From NCBI GenBank assembly GCA_003164375.1, contig PLTE01000329.1, forward strand, positions 1 through 31,266: a DNA stretch of 31,266 bases, given 5' to 3'. The stretch is from Hyphomicrobiales bacterium. Its GTDB lineage: Bacteria > Pseudomonadota > Alphaproteobacteria > Rhizobiales > Xanthobacteraceae. Shown in pieces: positions 1 through 9,493 of this stretch. The position numbers were made by a program, and so were the translations under genes. The notes under the pieces were generated by a model. That model did no database searches, was not told the DNA's origin, and saw nothing but the letters and a program-made list of their open reading frames with translations. Position 1 is the stretch's first letter; each line of letters opens with the position of its first letter.

Positions 1-1
1 G

Positions 2-79
2 AAATACCAGCCGATCAGTTCGGGCGATCATCTGCGCAGCAAGTTCGTCAAACAGACGACTTTCGGCAAGGGCGTGTGA
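2..79 (+). CDS. 3' end of an unidentified gene (cut by the left edge)
   Basis: An open frame runs in from the left edge and ends at a TGA at 77-79, giving 25 residues that end in Lys-Gly-Val. The next gene starts 18 bases later with its own Shine-Dalgarno sequence, so the two are probably co-transcribed. Too little is left to name a family. The frame was chosen because it ends just before the downstream ribosome binding site, whereas a competing frame runs on into the VOC gene. Confidence 0.4.
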   Translation, partial: KYQPISSGDHLRSKFVKQTTFGKGV

Positions 80-97
80 AAGCGGAAAGATTTTTGG

Positions 98-478
98 ATG
101 CTGTCTTACGTCAACATTTTTTCCAAGGATATCGTGAAGCTATCCGGCTTCTATCGCACCGTGTTCGGCTTCGAGGAGATACCGGAAATTCGATCTCCTA
201 TCTTCGTGGGTCTGCGCACCGGCCAGAGCTGTCTCGGATTTAACGCTCTGGACGCCTACGATCTTCTCAAATTGTCCGACTATGCCAACCCGAGCGGCGT
301 CAAATTCCTGCTTAATTTCGACGTTGGCTCGCCTGACGAGGTCGACCGCATGACGCCGCTGGCAGTGAGCCACGGCGCAAGGCTGATCAAGGAGCCTTAT
401 AAGACATATTACAACTGGTATCAGTCGGTTCTTCTTGACCCCGAAGAAAACGTGTTCCGTATCAACAAAATGCTTTGA
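98..478 (+). CDS. VOC-superfamily (glyoxalase/bleomycin-resistance fold) protein
   Basis: A 126-residue protein, the usual size of a single-domain VOC protein. The start MLSYVNIFSKD followed by LSGFYRTVFGFEE is the typical first beta-alpha unit of the vicinal oxygen chelate fold, and the DPEENVFRI near the C-terminus is the typical last strand carrying a Glu ligand. The ATG at 98 is preceded by GGAAAGA at 84-90, a good ribosome binding site. VOC proteins dimerise and usually bind a divalent metal to act as lyases, isomerases, dioxygenases or resistance proteins; nothing here fixes the substrate. The gene follows the truncated upstream gene closely and converges on the NCS2 permease gene. Fold assignment is firm; function is unknown. 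Confidence 0.75.
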   Translation: MLSYVNIFSKDIVKLSGFYRTVFGFEEIPEIRSPIFVGLRTGQSCLGFNALDAYDLLKLSDYANPSGVKFLLNFDVGSPDEVDRMTPLAVSHGARLIKEPYKTYYNWYQSVLLDPEENVFRINKML

Positions 479-556
479 CGGGGCCCGACGACGCGTGGTT
501 TAGCCGCCATAAGTGAAATTGACCGCGGACCTTTGATCCCGCACACGATTGTCCGG

Positions 557-592
557 TGCGTCGTCACAAGGCAAGACAGCTTCGACGACGCA
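557..592. terminator. Inverted repeat between convergent genes, possible bidirectional terminator
   Basis: TGCGTCGTC at 557-565 is exactly complementary to GACGACGCA at 584-592, giving a 9-bp stem with an 18-base loop. It lies in the gap between the convergent VOC and permease genes, where a two-way terminator would be expected. There is no T-run on either side, so a classic intrinsic terminator is not shown. Confidence 0.35.
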
Positions 593-600
593 ACATCGTC

Positions 601-632
601 GGGCAAGCAACTGGTCGGGCAAGCAACTGGTC
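601..632. repeat. Perfect tandem duplication of a 16-bp unit
   Basis: GGGCAAGCAACTGGTC occurs twice head to tail at 601-616 and 617-632, and a third copy begins with GGGCA before diverging. It sits just downstream of the permease stop codon and just after the inverted repeat at 557-592. It looks like a slippage-type repeat or the edge of an intergenic repeat element. Confidence 0.8.
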
Positions 633-641
633 GGGCACGTG

Positions 642-2003
642 TCAGTCTTTGTCCGGAAGCAGGAGATTGAGCAGGATCGCCGCGACGGTCCCAACCACGA
701 TGCCGTCCGACGCCAGGATACGCAGCGTCGGCGGGACCTGATCGAACAGCGCCGGCGGGGCGAAATCCACCGCCATCGCCAGGCCGACGCTGGCGGCCAG
801 CAACAAAAGATCGCGCTGGCTTCTCATGCTGTCGGCGAGTATTCCGACGCCGAGGGCTGCAATCATGCCGAACATGAAGATGAGCGTGCCGCCGAGAACA
901 AACGCCGGCACGATGGCGATCAGCGCCCCGATCTTCGGCACCAGCGCCATCAGGATCAGAATAGCGCCGGCGGCCGCCACGACGAAGCGGCTGCCTACGC
1001 CGGTGAGCGAGACAACCCCGATATTCTGATCGTAAGAAATCAGCGGCACGCCACCGAACAGCGCCGCGATGGCGGAGCCCAGGCCGTCGGCGGCAACTGC
1101 GCCGCGCACGCGCCGCTCGGTGCCCTCGACGCCAAGCATCTTGCATAGCGCCAGCGTGATGCTCGTGGTGTATATCGCCGCCACGAAATGATAGACCAGC
1201 ACCGTGATCAAGCCGGCGGTCTGCGGCCACACGAACCAGCCATAGGGCGCAATGCTCGGCAGTTGGAACCACGCGGCGTTGACCACGACCGCAAAATTGG
1301 TCAGGCCCAAAGGGATCGCGATCAGATAAAGGCAGAGGAGTGCTAGGAACACCGAAAGTGCGCGCCAGAAGCCGCGCGTCAGCCGATTGATCGCGAGGAT
1401 CAGCACGATGCTGCCGACCGCGAGCGCCACACCGAGAGGATTGCCCGCATAGGGCGTATTGACGGCGGCCGCGATGTTGACGGCGATGCGGATGAGCGTG
1501 ATGCCGGTGATGATAAGGAGCGTGCCGACGACGGCCGGCGGAAACAGCGCGCGCATCTTGCCGATGATCGGGCTGACTACGAACAAGACGACACCACCGA
1601 TCAGCATCGCGGTGCTGGCGGCGGCGAGGCCGGAGATCTTGGCCATCGCGACGACCGGGCCGATATAGACCGCGAAGGCGCCAAGGACGATCGGCAGCCG
1701 CGCGCCGACAAATCCGAGGCCGAGCGCCGAGATGATGGTGCCGATGCCGCAGCCGAACATGACGCCGGTGAGCATGGTGGTGCGCAAGTCGGGCGGCAGG
1801 TTCAACGACTGGCCGATCACGAGCGGCGCAGCGATCATGGCGGTGAACATGACAAGGACGTGTTGCGATCCGAACAAGGCGGCGCGGAGCGGGCCGGGCT
1901 TGTCTTCGAGACCGTAGCGCAGATCGAGCATGGTCACGCCGGCGCGCGCGCTCCCGCCGGCCGACACGTTTACCGCCTGCTCGGTCGATGCAACGGGTGA
2001 CAT
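642..2003 (-). CDS. NCS2-family nucleobase (xanthine/uracil) permease
   Basis: A 453-residue, very hydrophobic inner-membrane protein with about 12-14 predicted membrane segments. The signature around residues 323-339, SYDQNIGVVSLTGVGSR, matches the conserved NCS2 (UraA/PbuX/XanQ) motif in transmembrane segment 10, and the N-terminal FGSQHVLVMFTAMIAAPLV matches their first helix. NCS2 proteins are proton- or sodium-coupled importers of uracil, xanthine or urate; the exact substrate cannot be read from the sequence. I take the ATG at 2003 because a G-rich stretch precedes it; a longer frame opens at a TTG at 2081 without a convincing binding site, and an ATG at 1931 is also possible. The gene lies upstream of no obvious partner; purine catabolic genes are not in the window. 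Confidence 0.88.
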   Translation of the reverse strand: MSPVASTEQAVNVSAGGSARAGVTMLDLRYGLEDKPGPLRAALFGSQHVLVMFTAMIAAPLVIGQSLNLPPDLRTTMLTGVMFGCGIGTIISALGLGFVGARLPIVLGAFAVYIGPVVAMAKISGLAAASTAMLIGGVVLFVVSPIIGKMRALFPPAVVGTLLIITGITLIRIAVNIAAAVNTPYAGNPLGVALAVGSIVLILAINRLTRGFWRALSVFLALLCLYLIAIPLGLTNFAVVVNAAWFQLPSIAPYGWFVWPQTAGLITVLVYHFVAAIYTTSITLALCKMLGVEGTERRVRGAVAADGLGSAIAALFGGVPLISYDQNIGVVSLTGVGSRFVVAAAGAILILMALVPKIGALIAIVPAFVLGGTLIFMFGMIAALGVGILADSMRSQRDLLLLAASVGLAMAVDFAPPALFDQVPPTLRILASDGIVVGTVAAILLNLLLPDKD

Positions 2004-2163
2004 GACCGCCCCACTTTTATTTGTCGCACGCCCTGGCGACCGCGGGATAGTTGTCGCGCGGCTTCGCAGCCTTGCGCCCAACCCGCTTCGTGACCGGCGA
2101 TGTTTTGCTTACAGGGAATAATTCTACACTGTCAAATGCCAGCGCCGTCGCGCAGCCGGCCAG

Positions 2164-2895
2164 TCAAAGTGTCAGATAATTGCGCTGCACGTCAGTGTTG
2201 TCCGCCAGCTCCGCCATGGTCCCGGCCCAGCGGATCTGACCCTTCTCCAGCATATAGGCCCGGTCCGATACGATCTGCGCAAAGGCGGCATTCTGCTCCG
2301 AAAGCAAGATCGAGAGACCGCGTTTTTTCAGCTCCACGATGGTGTCGGCGATCTGCTCGACGATCACGGGGGCAATACCTTCCGACGGCTCGTCGAGCAG
2401 CACGACGAGCGGATTGCCCATCAGCGTGCGGGCGATCGTCAGCATCTGCTGCTCGCCGCCGCTCATGCGGCCGCCGGGCCGATCGCGCAATTCGGCGAGA
2501 TTGGGAAACAGCCGGAACAAGGTCTCCGGCGTCCACAGCGGCGCCGGCGTGCCGTCGGCGAAGTGCCGCGGCGGCTGGCGCCCGGCATCGAGATTTTCCA
2601 ACACCGTGAGCTCGGAAAAGATGCGGCGGTCCTCGGGCGTGTAGCCCATGCCAAGGCGCGCGATCTCGAACGGCTTGAGGCCTGAAATATCGCGGCCATT
2701 GAGGCGCACCACCCCGCGCCGCCGCGCCAAAAGCCCCATGACGGCCTTCATCGTGGTGGATTTTCCCGCGCCGTTCCGTCCCATCAACGCCACGACCTCG
2801 CCGCGCCCGACCGTGAAAGTCACGTCGTAAAGCACTTGCGCAGCGCCGTACCAGGCATCGAGATGCTCGACCGCGAGCCCGGGCGGCGCGCTCAT
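2164..2895 (-). CDS. livF: Branched-chain amino acid-type ABC transporter ATP-binding protein (LivF-like)
   Basis: A 243-residue ABC ATPase, the usual LivF size. Walker A is GRNGAGKST (residues 40-48), the Q-loop region reads YTPEDRRIF, the signature is MSGGEQQ and Walker B is VVLLDEPSEG, with the LSEQNA H-loop region that is typical of LivF (Gln-Asn where other ABC proteins have His). It would power the inner-membrane importer on the cytoplasmic side together with LivG. The ATG at 2895 overlaps the livG stop in an ATGA arrangement, so the two are translationally coupled. A longer frame runs upstream to 3786 but that part is a shadow of livG and livM. Family is certain; the transported ligand is not, as HAAT systems also import amides, urea and aromatic acids. 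Confidence 0.93.
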   Translation of the reverse strand: MSAPPGLAVEHLDAWYGAAQVLYDVTFTVGRGEVVALMGRNGAGKSTTMKAVMGLLARRRGVVRLNGRDISGLKPFEIARLGMGYTPEDRRIFSELTVLENLDAGRQPPRHFADGTPAPLWTPETLFRLFPNLAELRDRPGGRMSGGEQQMLTIARTLMGNPLVVLLDEPSEGIAPVIVEQIADTIVELKKRGLSILLSEQNAAFAQIVSDRAYMLEKGQIRWAGTMAELADNTDVQRNYLTL

Positions 2896-3662
2896 GACAC
2901 GCCACCTGCACGCTCGAAGGTCCGGCCGCTGCCGAAATAGGCCTGCTGCACCAGCGGATCGCCGCGGACCGATTTGGCGTCGCCGTCGGCGATGATACGG
3001 CCGCGCGCCATCACCACGATGCGGTCCGCGAAGGCGAACACCACGTCCATGGAATGTTCGGTAAACAGCACCGAAACGCCGCGTTCGATCACCAGGGCCT
3101 TCACCAGGCGGATCAAGTCGTTGCGTTCGCCCGGCGCCATGCCGGCGGTCGGTTCGTCCATCAACAGAAGCTGCGGATCGCTGGCGAGCGCGATCGCAAG
3201 CTCCACCCGCTTGACGTCGCCATAGGCGAGCTCGCTGCATGGCCGATCGGCCGCATCCTGCATGCCGACCTGCCGCAGCAGGTCGAGCGCGCGCGGCCGA
3301 TGATAGGATGCCGCCCGGCGCCACCATCGATAGATCTCGCGCGTGTGCGCGATCAGCGCCATCTGCACGTTCTCGGCGACCGTCATCGAGCCGAAGGTGG
3401 CGGCGACCTGGAAGGTTCGCGCGATGCCGCGGCGGCAAATCTCGCGCGGCGGCAGTCCGGCGATGCCGCGGCCGTCGAACAGCACGGTTCCGCCATCCGG
3501 AGCGAGCTGGCCGTTGATCATGTTGAAACAGGTCGACTTGCCGGCGCCGTTGGGACCGATCAAAGCCAGAAACTCCCCGCCGGCGATGGAAAAACTCACA
3601 TTGTCGACCGCGCGCACTGCGCCGAAATTCTTGCTCAGCGACGTGACCACAAGACTGGTCAT
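2892..3662 (-). CDS. livG: Branched-chain amino acid-type ABC transporter ATP-binding protein (LivG-like)
   Basis: A 256-residue ABC ATPase with Walker A GPNGAGKST (residues 36-44), Walker B LLLMDEPTAG, and the H-loop region FTEHSMDVVF typical of LivG. The signature region reads LAYGDVKRVELA, where most LivG proteins have LSYGxQRxLE, so the signature serine/glycine part is slightly unusual but recognisable. The start is the ATG at 3662, whose last two bases are shared with the TGA of the fused permease gene (ATGA overlap); an ATG four codons earlier at 3674 is an alternative. It forms the nucleotide-binding pair with LivF and couples to the LivM half of the permease. Confidence 0.93.
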   Translation of the reverse strand: MTSLVVTSLSKNFGAVRAVDNVSFSIAGGEFLALIGPNGAGKSTCFNMINGQLAPDGGTVLFDGRGIAGLPPREICRRGIARTFQVAATFGSMTVAENVQMALIAHTREIYRWWRRAASYHRPRALDLLRQVGMQDAADRPCSELAYGDVKRVELAIALASDPQLLLMDEPTAGMAPGERNDLIRLVKALVIERGVSVLFTEHSMDVVFAFADRIVVMARGRIIADGDAKSVRGDPLVQQAYFGSGRTFERAGGVS

Positions 3663-5542
3663 GGCCGGCGCCATCGCGCCGCGATGCGCAGAAAGCCACC
3701 GACCAGCCCGGAAGGGAAAGCAAGCACCAGGACGAGGATGATGCCGCCGAGCAGGGCATGCCAGTATTCGGTCTCCTGCATGACAAAATCCTGCAAGATC
3801 GCGAACACCGACGCGCCGACGATCGGACCGGACAATGTGCCGAGGCCGCCGAGCAGCACCATCACGAGGCCGTTGACCGAATGGTCGATGCTGATCGTCT
3901 CCGGAGAAATGGAGCCTTTGGCAAAGGCAAAAATTCCGCCGGCGACGCCGCACACCGTGCCGGCGACCGCGAAGGCAAGCCAATGCACTTTCTTCACGTC
4001 GATGCCGATCGCCTCGGCCCGCAATGGCGAATCGCGTCCCGCGCGCATCGCGTAGCCGAACGGCGCCAACAGAATGCGGCGCATCAACACCACACCGGCG
4101 GCGACAAGAGCAAGACTAAGAAGAAAGAAGACCGGCAACCGGTCGAACGGCGGGTTCGGCCAGATGCCGAGCACGCCGTTCGAGCCGCCGGTCAAATCCT
4201 GCCACTGGTAGATGATCGACCAGATGATCTGCGCGAATGCGAGCGTCAGCATGGCGAGATAGACGCCGGACAGCCGCACCGCGAACCAGCCGAAGAGGAG
4301 CGCGCCCAGCGCCGCCGCGACCGGCGCCGCGGCAAGCGCGAGCCCCATCGGCGCCGCGAACCACCTGACGGCCAAGGCCGCCCCATAGGCGCCAAGGCCG
4401 AAATAGGCGGCATGGCCGAAGGAGTGCATGCCGCCCGGGCCCATAATGAAATGCAGACTGGTCGCGAACAGGACCGCAATCAGAACGTCGACGCCGAGCA
4501 CCAGCGTATAGGGCGAGGAGCGCGCCAAGAACGGCAACGCGGCCAGAATGACGAGGACGGCGATACCGAAGACGGTCAGAGTTCGGCTTGCCGAACGGAT
4601 CGGCGCTTCAAGCGCCGCCTCGCCGCGCACGGCGATCTGCGGGCGTCCGAGCAGGCCTTGCGGACGCGCGACCAGCACTACCGCCATGACCAAGAATTCG
4701 GCGATCAGCGTGAACTTTGAAAAATTCACGGAAACGCCGCCCAACGCCACGAGCCCGATGCCGATGCAGAGCGCCTTGACCTCGGCGATGATCACCGCGG
4801 CCACGTAAGACCCGACGATCGAGCCCATGCCGCCGACGACGACCACCACGAACGCGTCGGTGATGACGGTGAGGTCGGTGCCGAGACTGGCCGGCTCGCG
4901 CGGCATCTGCAACGCGCCACCGAGGCCAGCGAGGAAGGCCCCCAGAGCAAACACCGCGGTGAACAGCACGGACTGGTTGACGCCGAGCGCGCCGAGCATG
5001 TCGCGGTCCTCGGTCGCGGCCCGCACCAGGCGGCCGAAACGGCTGCGCACGAATACGATATGCAGTACGCATAATACGACCGGCGCAATGACGATCAAAA
5101 AGGCATCGTAGCTCGGCATGTGGCGGCCGAGGATCTCGAGCGAGCCGCGCAATCCCGGAGCGCGCGGGCCGAGCAGGTCTTGCGGGCCCCACAACCACAG
5201 CGCCGCATCGTTGATGACGAGCAGCAGCGCGAAGGTTGCAAGAAGCTGAAACAATTCCGGCGCAGAATAGATGCGGCGCAACAGCACGATCTCGATCAGC
5301 GCGCCGATAACGCCGACAATGATCGCGGTGGCGGCGACGCCGCCCCAAAAGCCGAGCGGGCCGCCGATCGCGCTCGCCAGGCTGACGGCGATATAGGTGC
5401 CCAGCATGTAGAGCGAGCCGTGCGCGATATTGATGATGCGCGTAACACCGAAGATCAGTGAAAGCCCGGCCGCGACGAAAAACAGGCCGGACGCCGAGGC
5501 CAGACCGTCAACGGCCTGAAACGCAAGGCCTTCCCAATTCAT
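3659..5542 (-). CDS. livHM: Fused LivH-LivM ABC transporter permease
   Basis: A single 627-residue open frame holds both membrane subunits of a HAAT/Liv importer. Residues 1 to about 300 are LivH-like: SLIFGVTRIINIAHGSLYML is the family's N-terminal signature and GLGGALQMPREP and VVVGGMGSIVGSYVAA are the internal LivH motifs. A basic/Ala-rich linker follows, then residues from about 320 are LivM-like: GPGGMHSFGHAAYFGLGAYG, LRAEAIGIDVKKVHWLAFAVAG and VMVLLGGLGTLSGPIVGA. The two parts are normally separate genes of about 290 and 330-400 residues. No stop or frameshift is seen between them. It is followed by livG with a 4-base overlap and preceded 32 bases upstream by the binding-protein gene. 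Confidence 0.92.
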   Translation of the reverse strand: MNWEGLAFQAVDGLASASGLFFVAAGLSLIFGVTRIINIAHGSLYMLGTYIAVSLASAIGGPLGFWGGVAATAIIVGVIGALIEIVLLRRIYSAPELFQLLATFALLLVINDAALWLWGPQDLLGPRAPGLRGSLEILGRHMPSYDAFLIVIAPVVLCVLHIVFVRSRFGRLVRAATEDRDMLGALGVNQSVLFTAVFALGAFLAGLGGALQMPREPASLGTDLTVITDAFVVVVVGGMGSIVGSYVAAVIIAEVKALCIGIGLVALGGVSVNFSKFTLIAEFLVMAVVLVARPQGLLGRPQIAVRGEAALEAPIRSASRTLTVFGIAVLVILAALPFLARSSPYTLVLGVDVLIAVLFATSLHFIMGPGGMHSFGHAAYFGLGAYGAALAVRWFAAPMGLALAAAPVAAALGALLFGWFAVRLSGVYLAMLTLAFAQIIWSIIYQWQDLTGGSNGVLGIWPNPPFDRLPVFFLLSLALVAAGVVLMRRILLAPFGYAMRAGRDSPLRAEAIGIDVKKVHWLAFAVAGTVCGVAGGIFAFAKGSISPETISIDHSVNGLVMVLLGGLGTLSGPIVGASVFAILQDFVMQETEYWHALLGGIILVLVLAFPSGLVGGFLRIAARWRRP

Positions 5543-5574
5543 TGGTCCATGCCGTCACAGGGGCGCCGCCCGTG

Positions 5575-6786
5575 TCAATCCGCCGACGCCGGCCGCAGCG
5601 TCTTCACCACCGCGTCGGACGGTAGCACGCTGGCGCCGTCGACATATTTGAAATCCGTCATGGTGCCGTGACCGTCCTTCAAGGCGATCTTGCCGACGAA
5701 AGCGCCCAGCGTCGACTGGTGATCGATGGCGCGATACACGAACGGCCCGAATGGACCGTCCATGTTAAGGCCACGGAACGCATCGACCAGCTTCTCGGTA
5801 TCGGTCGATCCGGCCTTGGCGATGCCGGCGGCGAGCGACTTGATCATCAGATAGCCGACGACCGAGCCGACGCGGGGATAGTCGTGATAGCGGGCCTGAT
5901 AGGCGGCGACAAAAGCCTTGTTCGCCGGCATCGTGACTTCGTTCCACGGATAGCCGGTGACGGACCAGCCGACCGGCGCTTCGTCATTGAGCGGATCGAG
6001 ATATTCCGGCTCGCCGCCGAGCAGGTTCAACACCACACTGTCCTTGAGGGCGTTGCGGGTATCGACTTCGCGCACGAATTTCAGGTAATCGCCGCCGAAC
6101 AAGGCGCTGAAAATGCCGTCGGGCTTGGCATCCGCAATCGCTTGCACCACCGCTCCGGCATCGATCTTGCCGAGCGGGGTTGCCTGCTCGGTGACGAATT
6201 CGACGTCGGGCTGCTTTGCCTTCATCATCTCCTTGAAGGCTGCCACGGCCGACTGTCCGTATTCGAAATTTGGATAGACCAGCCCCCAGCGTTGTTTTTT
6301 CGCAGCCAACGCGTCCGGCAGCAGCATCGCCACTTGCATATAAGTCGAAGGCCGCAGCCGGAAGGTGTAACGGTTGCCGTTCTGCCAGGTGATCTTGTCG
6401 GTCAAGGGCTCGGCGGCGAGAAAGAAGACCTTCTTGTTGCCGGCGTATTCGGTGACGGCGAGGCCGACATTGGACAGAAACGTGCCGCAAAGGATGTTCA
6501 CGCCTTCGCCCGCGGTCAGCTCTTCGGCGACCCGAACCGCGTCGCCCGGATTGGCACCGTCGTCGCGGGAGACGACTTCGAGCTTTTTGCCCAACACACC
6601 GCCCGCATTGTTGACCTCGTCGATCGCCATCTCCCAGCCCTTCTTGTAGGAATCGAGAAAAGCGGGCTGACTCTTGTAGCTGTTGAGTTCGCCGATCTTG
6701 ATGGTCTGTGCCGCTGCCGGCGCGAGCGGCGAGAGACAAGCCGTGCCGGCGAGAACGACACCGACGATGAAGGCGTGAGCGCGCAT
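5575..6786 (-). CDS. livK: ABC transporter periplasmic substrate-binding protein (LivK-like, Peripla_BP_6)
   Basis: A 403-residue periplasmic protein. Residues 1-26 form a Sec signal peptide with a hydrophobic core and an Ala-Ala-Ala-Gln cleavage region. The mature start TIKIGELNSYKSQPAF, the KKGWEMAIDEVNNAGGVLGKK stretch and the DDGANPGDAVRVAEEL stretch are the N-lobe pattern of the leucine/isoleucine/valine-binding family. It is the first gene of the importer operon, with GGAGAGG as ribosome binding site just before the ATG at 6786. The family binds amino acids but many homologues bind aromatic acids, amides or urea; the residues that decide ligand choice cannot be assigned here. Loss of a general leucine-type annotation in favour of another ligand would not be surprising. 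Confidence 0.9.
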   Translation of the reverse strand: MRAHAFIVGVVLAGTACLSPLAPAAAQTIKIGELNSYKSQPAFLDSYKKGWEMAIDEVNNAGGVLGKKLEVVSRDDGANPGDAVRVAEELTAGEGVNILCGTFLSNVGLAVTEYAGNKKVFFLAAEPLTDKITWQNGNRYTFRLRPSTYMQVAMLLPDALAAKKQRWGLVYPNFEYGQSAVAAFKEMMKAKQPDVEFVTEQATPLGKIDAGAVVQAIADAKPDGIFSALFGGDYLKFVREVDTRNALKDSVVLNLLGGEPEYLDPLNDEAPVGWSVTGYPWNEVTMPANKAFVAAYQARYHDYPRVGSVVGYLMIKSLAAGIAKAGSTDTEKLVDAFRGLNMDGPFGPFVYRAIDHQSTLGAFVGKIALKDGHGTMTDFKYVDGASVLPSDAVVKTLRPASAD

Positions 6787-6806
6787 GGGCCTCTCCTGTG
6801 ACTGCT

Positions 6807-6828
6807 ATTCGATGCAATTATTCGATGC
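6807..6828. repeat. Short direct repeat in the leader region of the importer operon
   Basis: ATTCGATGC occurs at 6807-6815 and 6820-6828, a 13-base period just upstream of the livK ribosome binding site. The spacing of a little over one helical turn could suit a regulator half-site pair, but no known consensus is recognised. Confidence 0.35.
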
Positions 6829-6855
6829 GATCCGCTGACCCGGCCATCGTCCCTA

Positions 6856-7311
6856 TCACGCCGGCCGTTCGCGCGCAGCAACGATCGCGAGCCACAGATA
6901 GGCGCCCACGAGGGCGAGTTCGACCATGACGATGAAAATGCTGCCGCCATAGACTTGCGGGAAGAACACCTCGACCACCGCCATCGACACCACCGCGGTG
7001 AGCCACACCACCGCGCCCCAGGCCGCCGCGAGCCAAAGCCCGACCGCCGCCACCAGATCGAGAACGGCAAAGAACACCGTCGCTGTCTGCCAGGCGATGG
7101 TATGGGCCTCGAAACCGGCATCGGCGGGCGCGTCGATGCCGCACACCTGCGCCCAATGGTAAAGCCCCTTGATCAGCGAAATCCCGGCCATCACGCGCAG
7201 GAATAGAACGAGATGGTCCGTCCAGGTTCCCTGCTTTGAGGCCTTGTCCGCCAGGACCGGCTCGAGCATGTCGCTCGGCCGCTTCGGTCGCCGCTGCGAT
7301 TGGTCGGTCAT
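6856..7311 (-). CDS. Small four-helix membrane protein, DUF6163-like
   Basis: A 151-residue inner-membrane protein. A polar N-terminus of about 30 residues is followed by four hydrophobic segments: LVLFLRVMAGISLIKGLYHW, a segment around TVFFAVLDLVAAVGLWLA, AVVWLTAVVSMAVVEVFF and IFIVMVELALVGAYLWLAIV. The pattern, with HWAQVCG after the first helix, matches from memory a small family of unknown function found mainly in rhizobia and relatives. The ATG at 7311 opens toward hemB, with which it is divergent across 188 bases. Its stop is 69 bases before the livK start, so read-through into the importer operon is possible but not shown. No function can be proposed. Confidence 0.7.
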   Translation of the reverse strand: MTDQSQRRPKRPSDMLEPVLADKASKQGTWTDHLVLFLRVMAGISLIKGLYHWAQVCGIDAPADAGFEAHTIAWQTATVFFAVLDLVAAVGLWLAAAWGAVVWLTAVVSMAVVEVFFPQVYGGSIFIVMVELALVGAYLWLAIVAARERPA

Positions 7312-7460
7312 GTTTATGCCCGAAGACAGAATCGGAACCGGCGCTGTGTGGCCGAAAAGCCCATGCCAGGACCGATAGTGGTGCCCCCGAGGCCCGTCAA
7401 TGTTGTCGGCAGGAGACTAGGAGAAGCCCGGAGTTGGCGGATCAGGGATGGAAGGGGTAA

Positions 7461-8564
<1,104 letters not shown>

Positions 8565-8601
8565 TCGCCCCCGCCCGGGACAGACAGACTAGGCGGCTGT
8601 G

Positions 8602-9384
8602 ATGCGTGAGTATGACGACGAGATCCGGCTTTACACGCCGATTTTGCAGCGGATCATCATCCTGGTGGCGGTGATCGTAGCGGTGCCGGTGGTATTGTGG
8701 ACCATCACGGCTTTCGTACGCACCTATGTCGGCCCACCCCACGTACCGACATTCCAACGGATAACGACGCTGCAGCCGGCGGACACCGCTTCCGACGCTG
8801 CACAAGCTAATCCGCCGCCCAGTGCCGCACCCGATCAAGCCCAGGCGCAGGGCCCTGCCCCCATCCCCGCCACGCAAGTCGCCAACGCCGCTCCCGCAAC
8901 CACGGCCACGCAGCCGATAGCGCTCGCGCCAGCGACTGCCTCGGCCGTCCCGGCCCAGCCTCCGCTCACGCCGCAGCCGGCAACCCCCGCCGCCATGCCG
9001 GCCGGCAATTCTGCAGTGACGGCGACCGCCGATCGCTCGGCCGTATGGCCCAATCCGCCGACAAATCCGACGGCAAATAGCAGCCTTGATACCGCGACGA
9101 CTGGCGGAGCCATCGCAGCAGCGCAGGCGTCGTCGACTTCCAGCGATGACACAAGCGATGCGTTGCCCGACGTAGCGCCGATCGCCGGCCGAATTCCCCT
9201 GCCACGGCAACGTCCGAACTTGGTTGCCATGATGCCGACCAATATGATGCAGACGAATGCGACGCAGACGAACGTCACGCCGACCGGTGTGCCACTGCCG
9301 AGGGCCCGTCCGACGGACGCCCCCGCAACGCCATCCGACGCGCCGACCGACGAGAATATCTTCACGCGATACTTTGCGCATTAG
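8602..9384 (+). CDS. Membrane-anchored Pro/Ala/Thr-rich hypothetical protein
   Basis: A 260-residue protein not recognised as a known family. One hydrophobic segment lies at about residues 17-37 (RIIILVAVIVAVPVVLWTI), followed by a long low-complexity tail rich in Pro, Ala, Thr and Gln up to the C-terminus. Two similar short motifs occur in the tail, RIPLPRQRPN and VPLPRARPT, a PLPR-x-RP repeat seen in many rhizobial envelope proteins. The likely topology is a short cytoplasmic N-terminus and a periplasmic disordered tail. The ATG at 8602 follows AGGCGG at 8591-8596; the GTG one codon before is less likely. It lies 37 bases after hemB and may share its transcript. The tail could reach across the periplasm or bind peptidoglycan, but this is speculation. 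Confidence 0.75.
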   Translation: MREYDDEIRLYTPILQRIIILVAVIVAVPVVLWTITAFVRTYVGPPHVPTFQRITTLQPADTASDAAQANPPPSAAPDQAQAQGPAPIPATQVANAAPATTATQPIALAPATASAVPAQPPLTPQPATPAAMPAGNSAVTATADRSAVWPNPPTNPTANSSLDTATTGGAIAAAQASSTSSDDTSDALPDVAPIAGRIPLPRQRPNLVAMMPTNMMQTNATQTNVTPTGVPLPRARPTDAPATPSDAPTDENIFTRYFAH

Positions 9385-9418
9385 CGGAGACTTGGCGAAC
9401 TAATCGGCCGTTCGCGGG

Positions 9419-9455
9419 ATGACGCGTCGATGAGTTTGTTTGAATGTCGCGTCAT
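9419..9455. terminator. Inverted repeat between convergent genes, possible bidirectional terminator
   Basis: ATGACGCG at 9419-9426 pairs exactly with CGCGTCAT at 9448-9455 around a 21-base loop. A second small hairpin, GCGAAC at 9395-9400 with GTTCGC at 9410-9415, lies just before it. Both are in the gap between the convergent proline-rich protein and threonine ammonia-lyase genes, a natural place for terminators. No T-run follows. Confidence 0.35.
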
Positions 9456-9493
9456 AGAACCGCCGGCGCAGCGTTTGCCGCGACAGCGTGTTT

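Noticed and set aside
3054..6801. Long plus-strand open frames (3054-4055, 3758-4720, 5668-6801) opposite the importer genes
   Set aside because: They lie antisense to livG, livHM and livK, whose motifs are unmistakable. Their products are rich in Arg, His and Gln with no recognisable fold, as expected from high-GC shadows.
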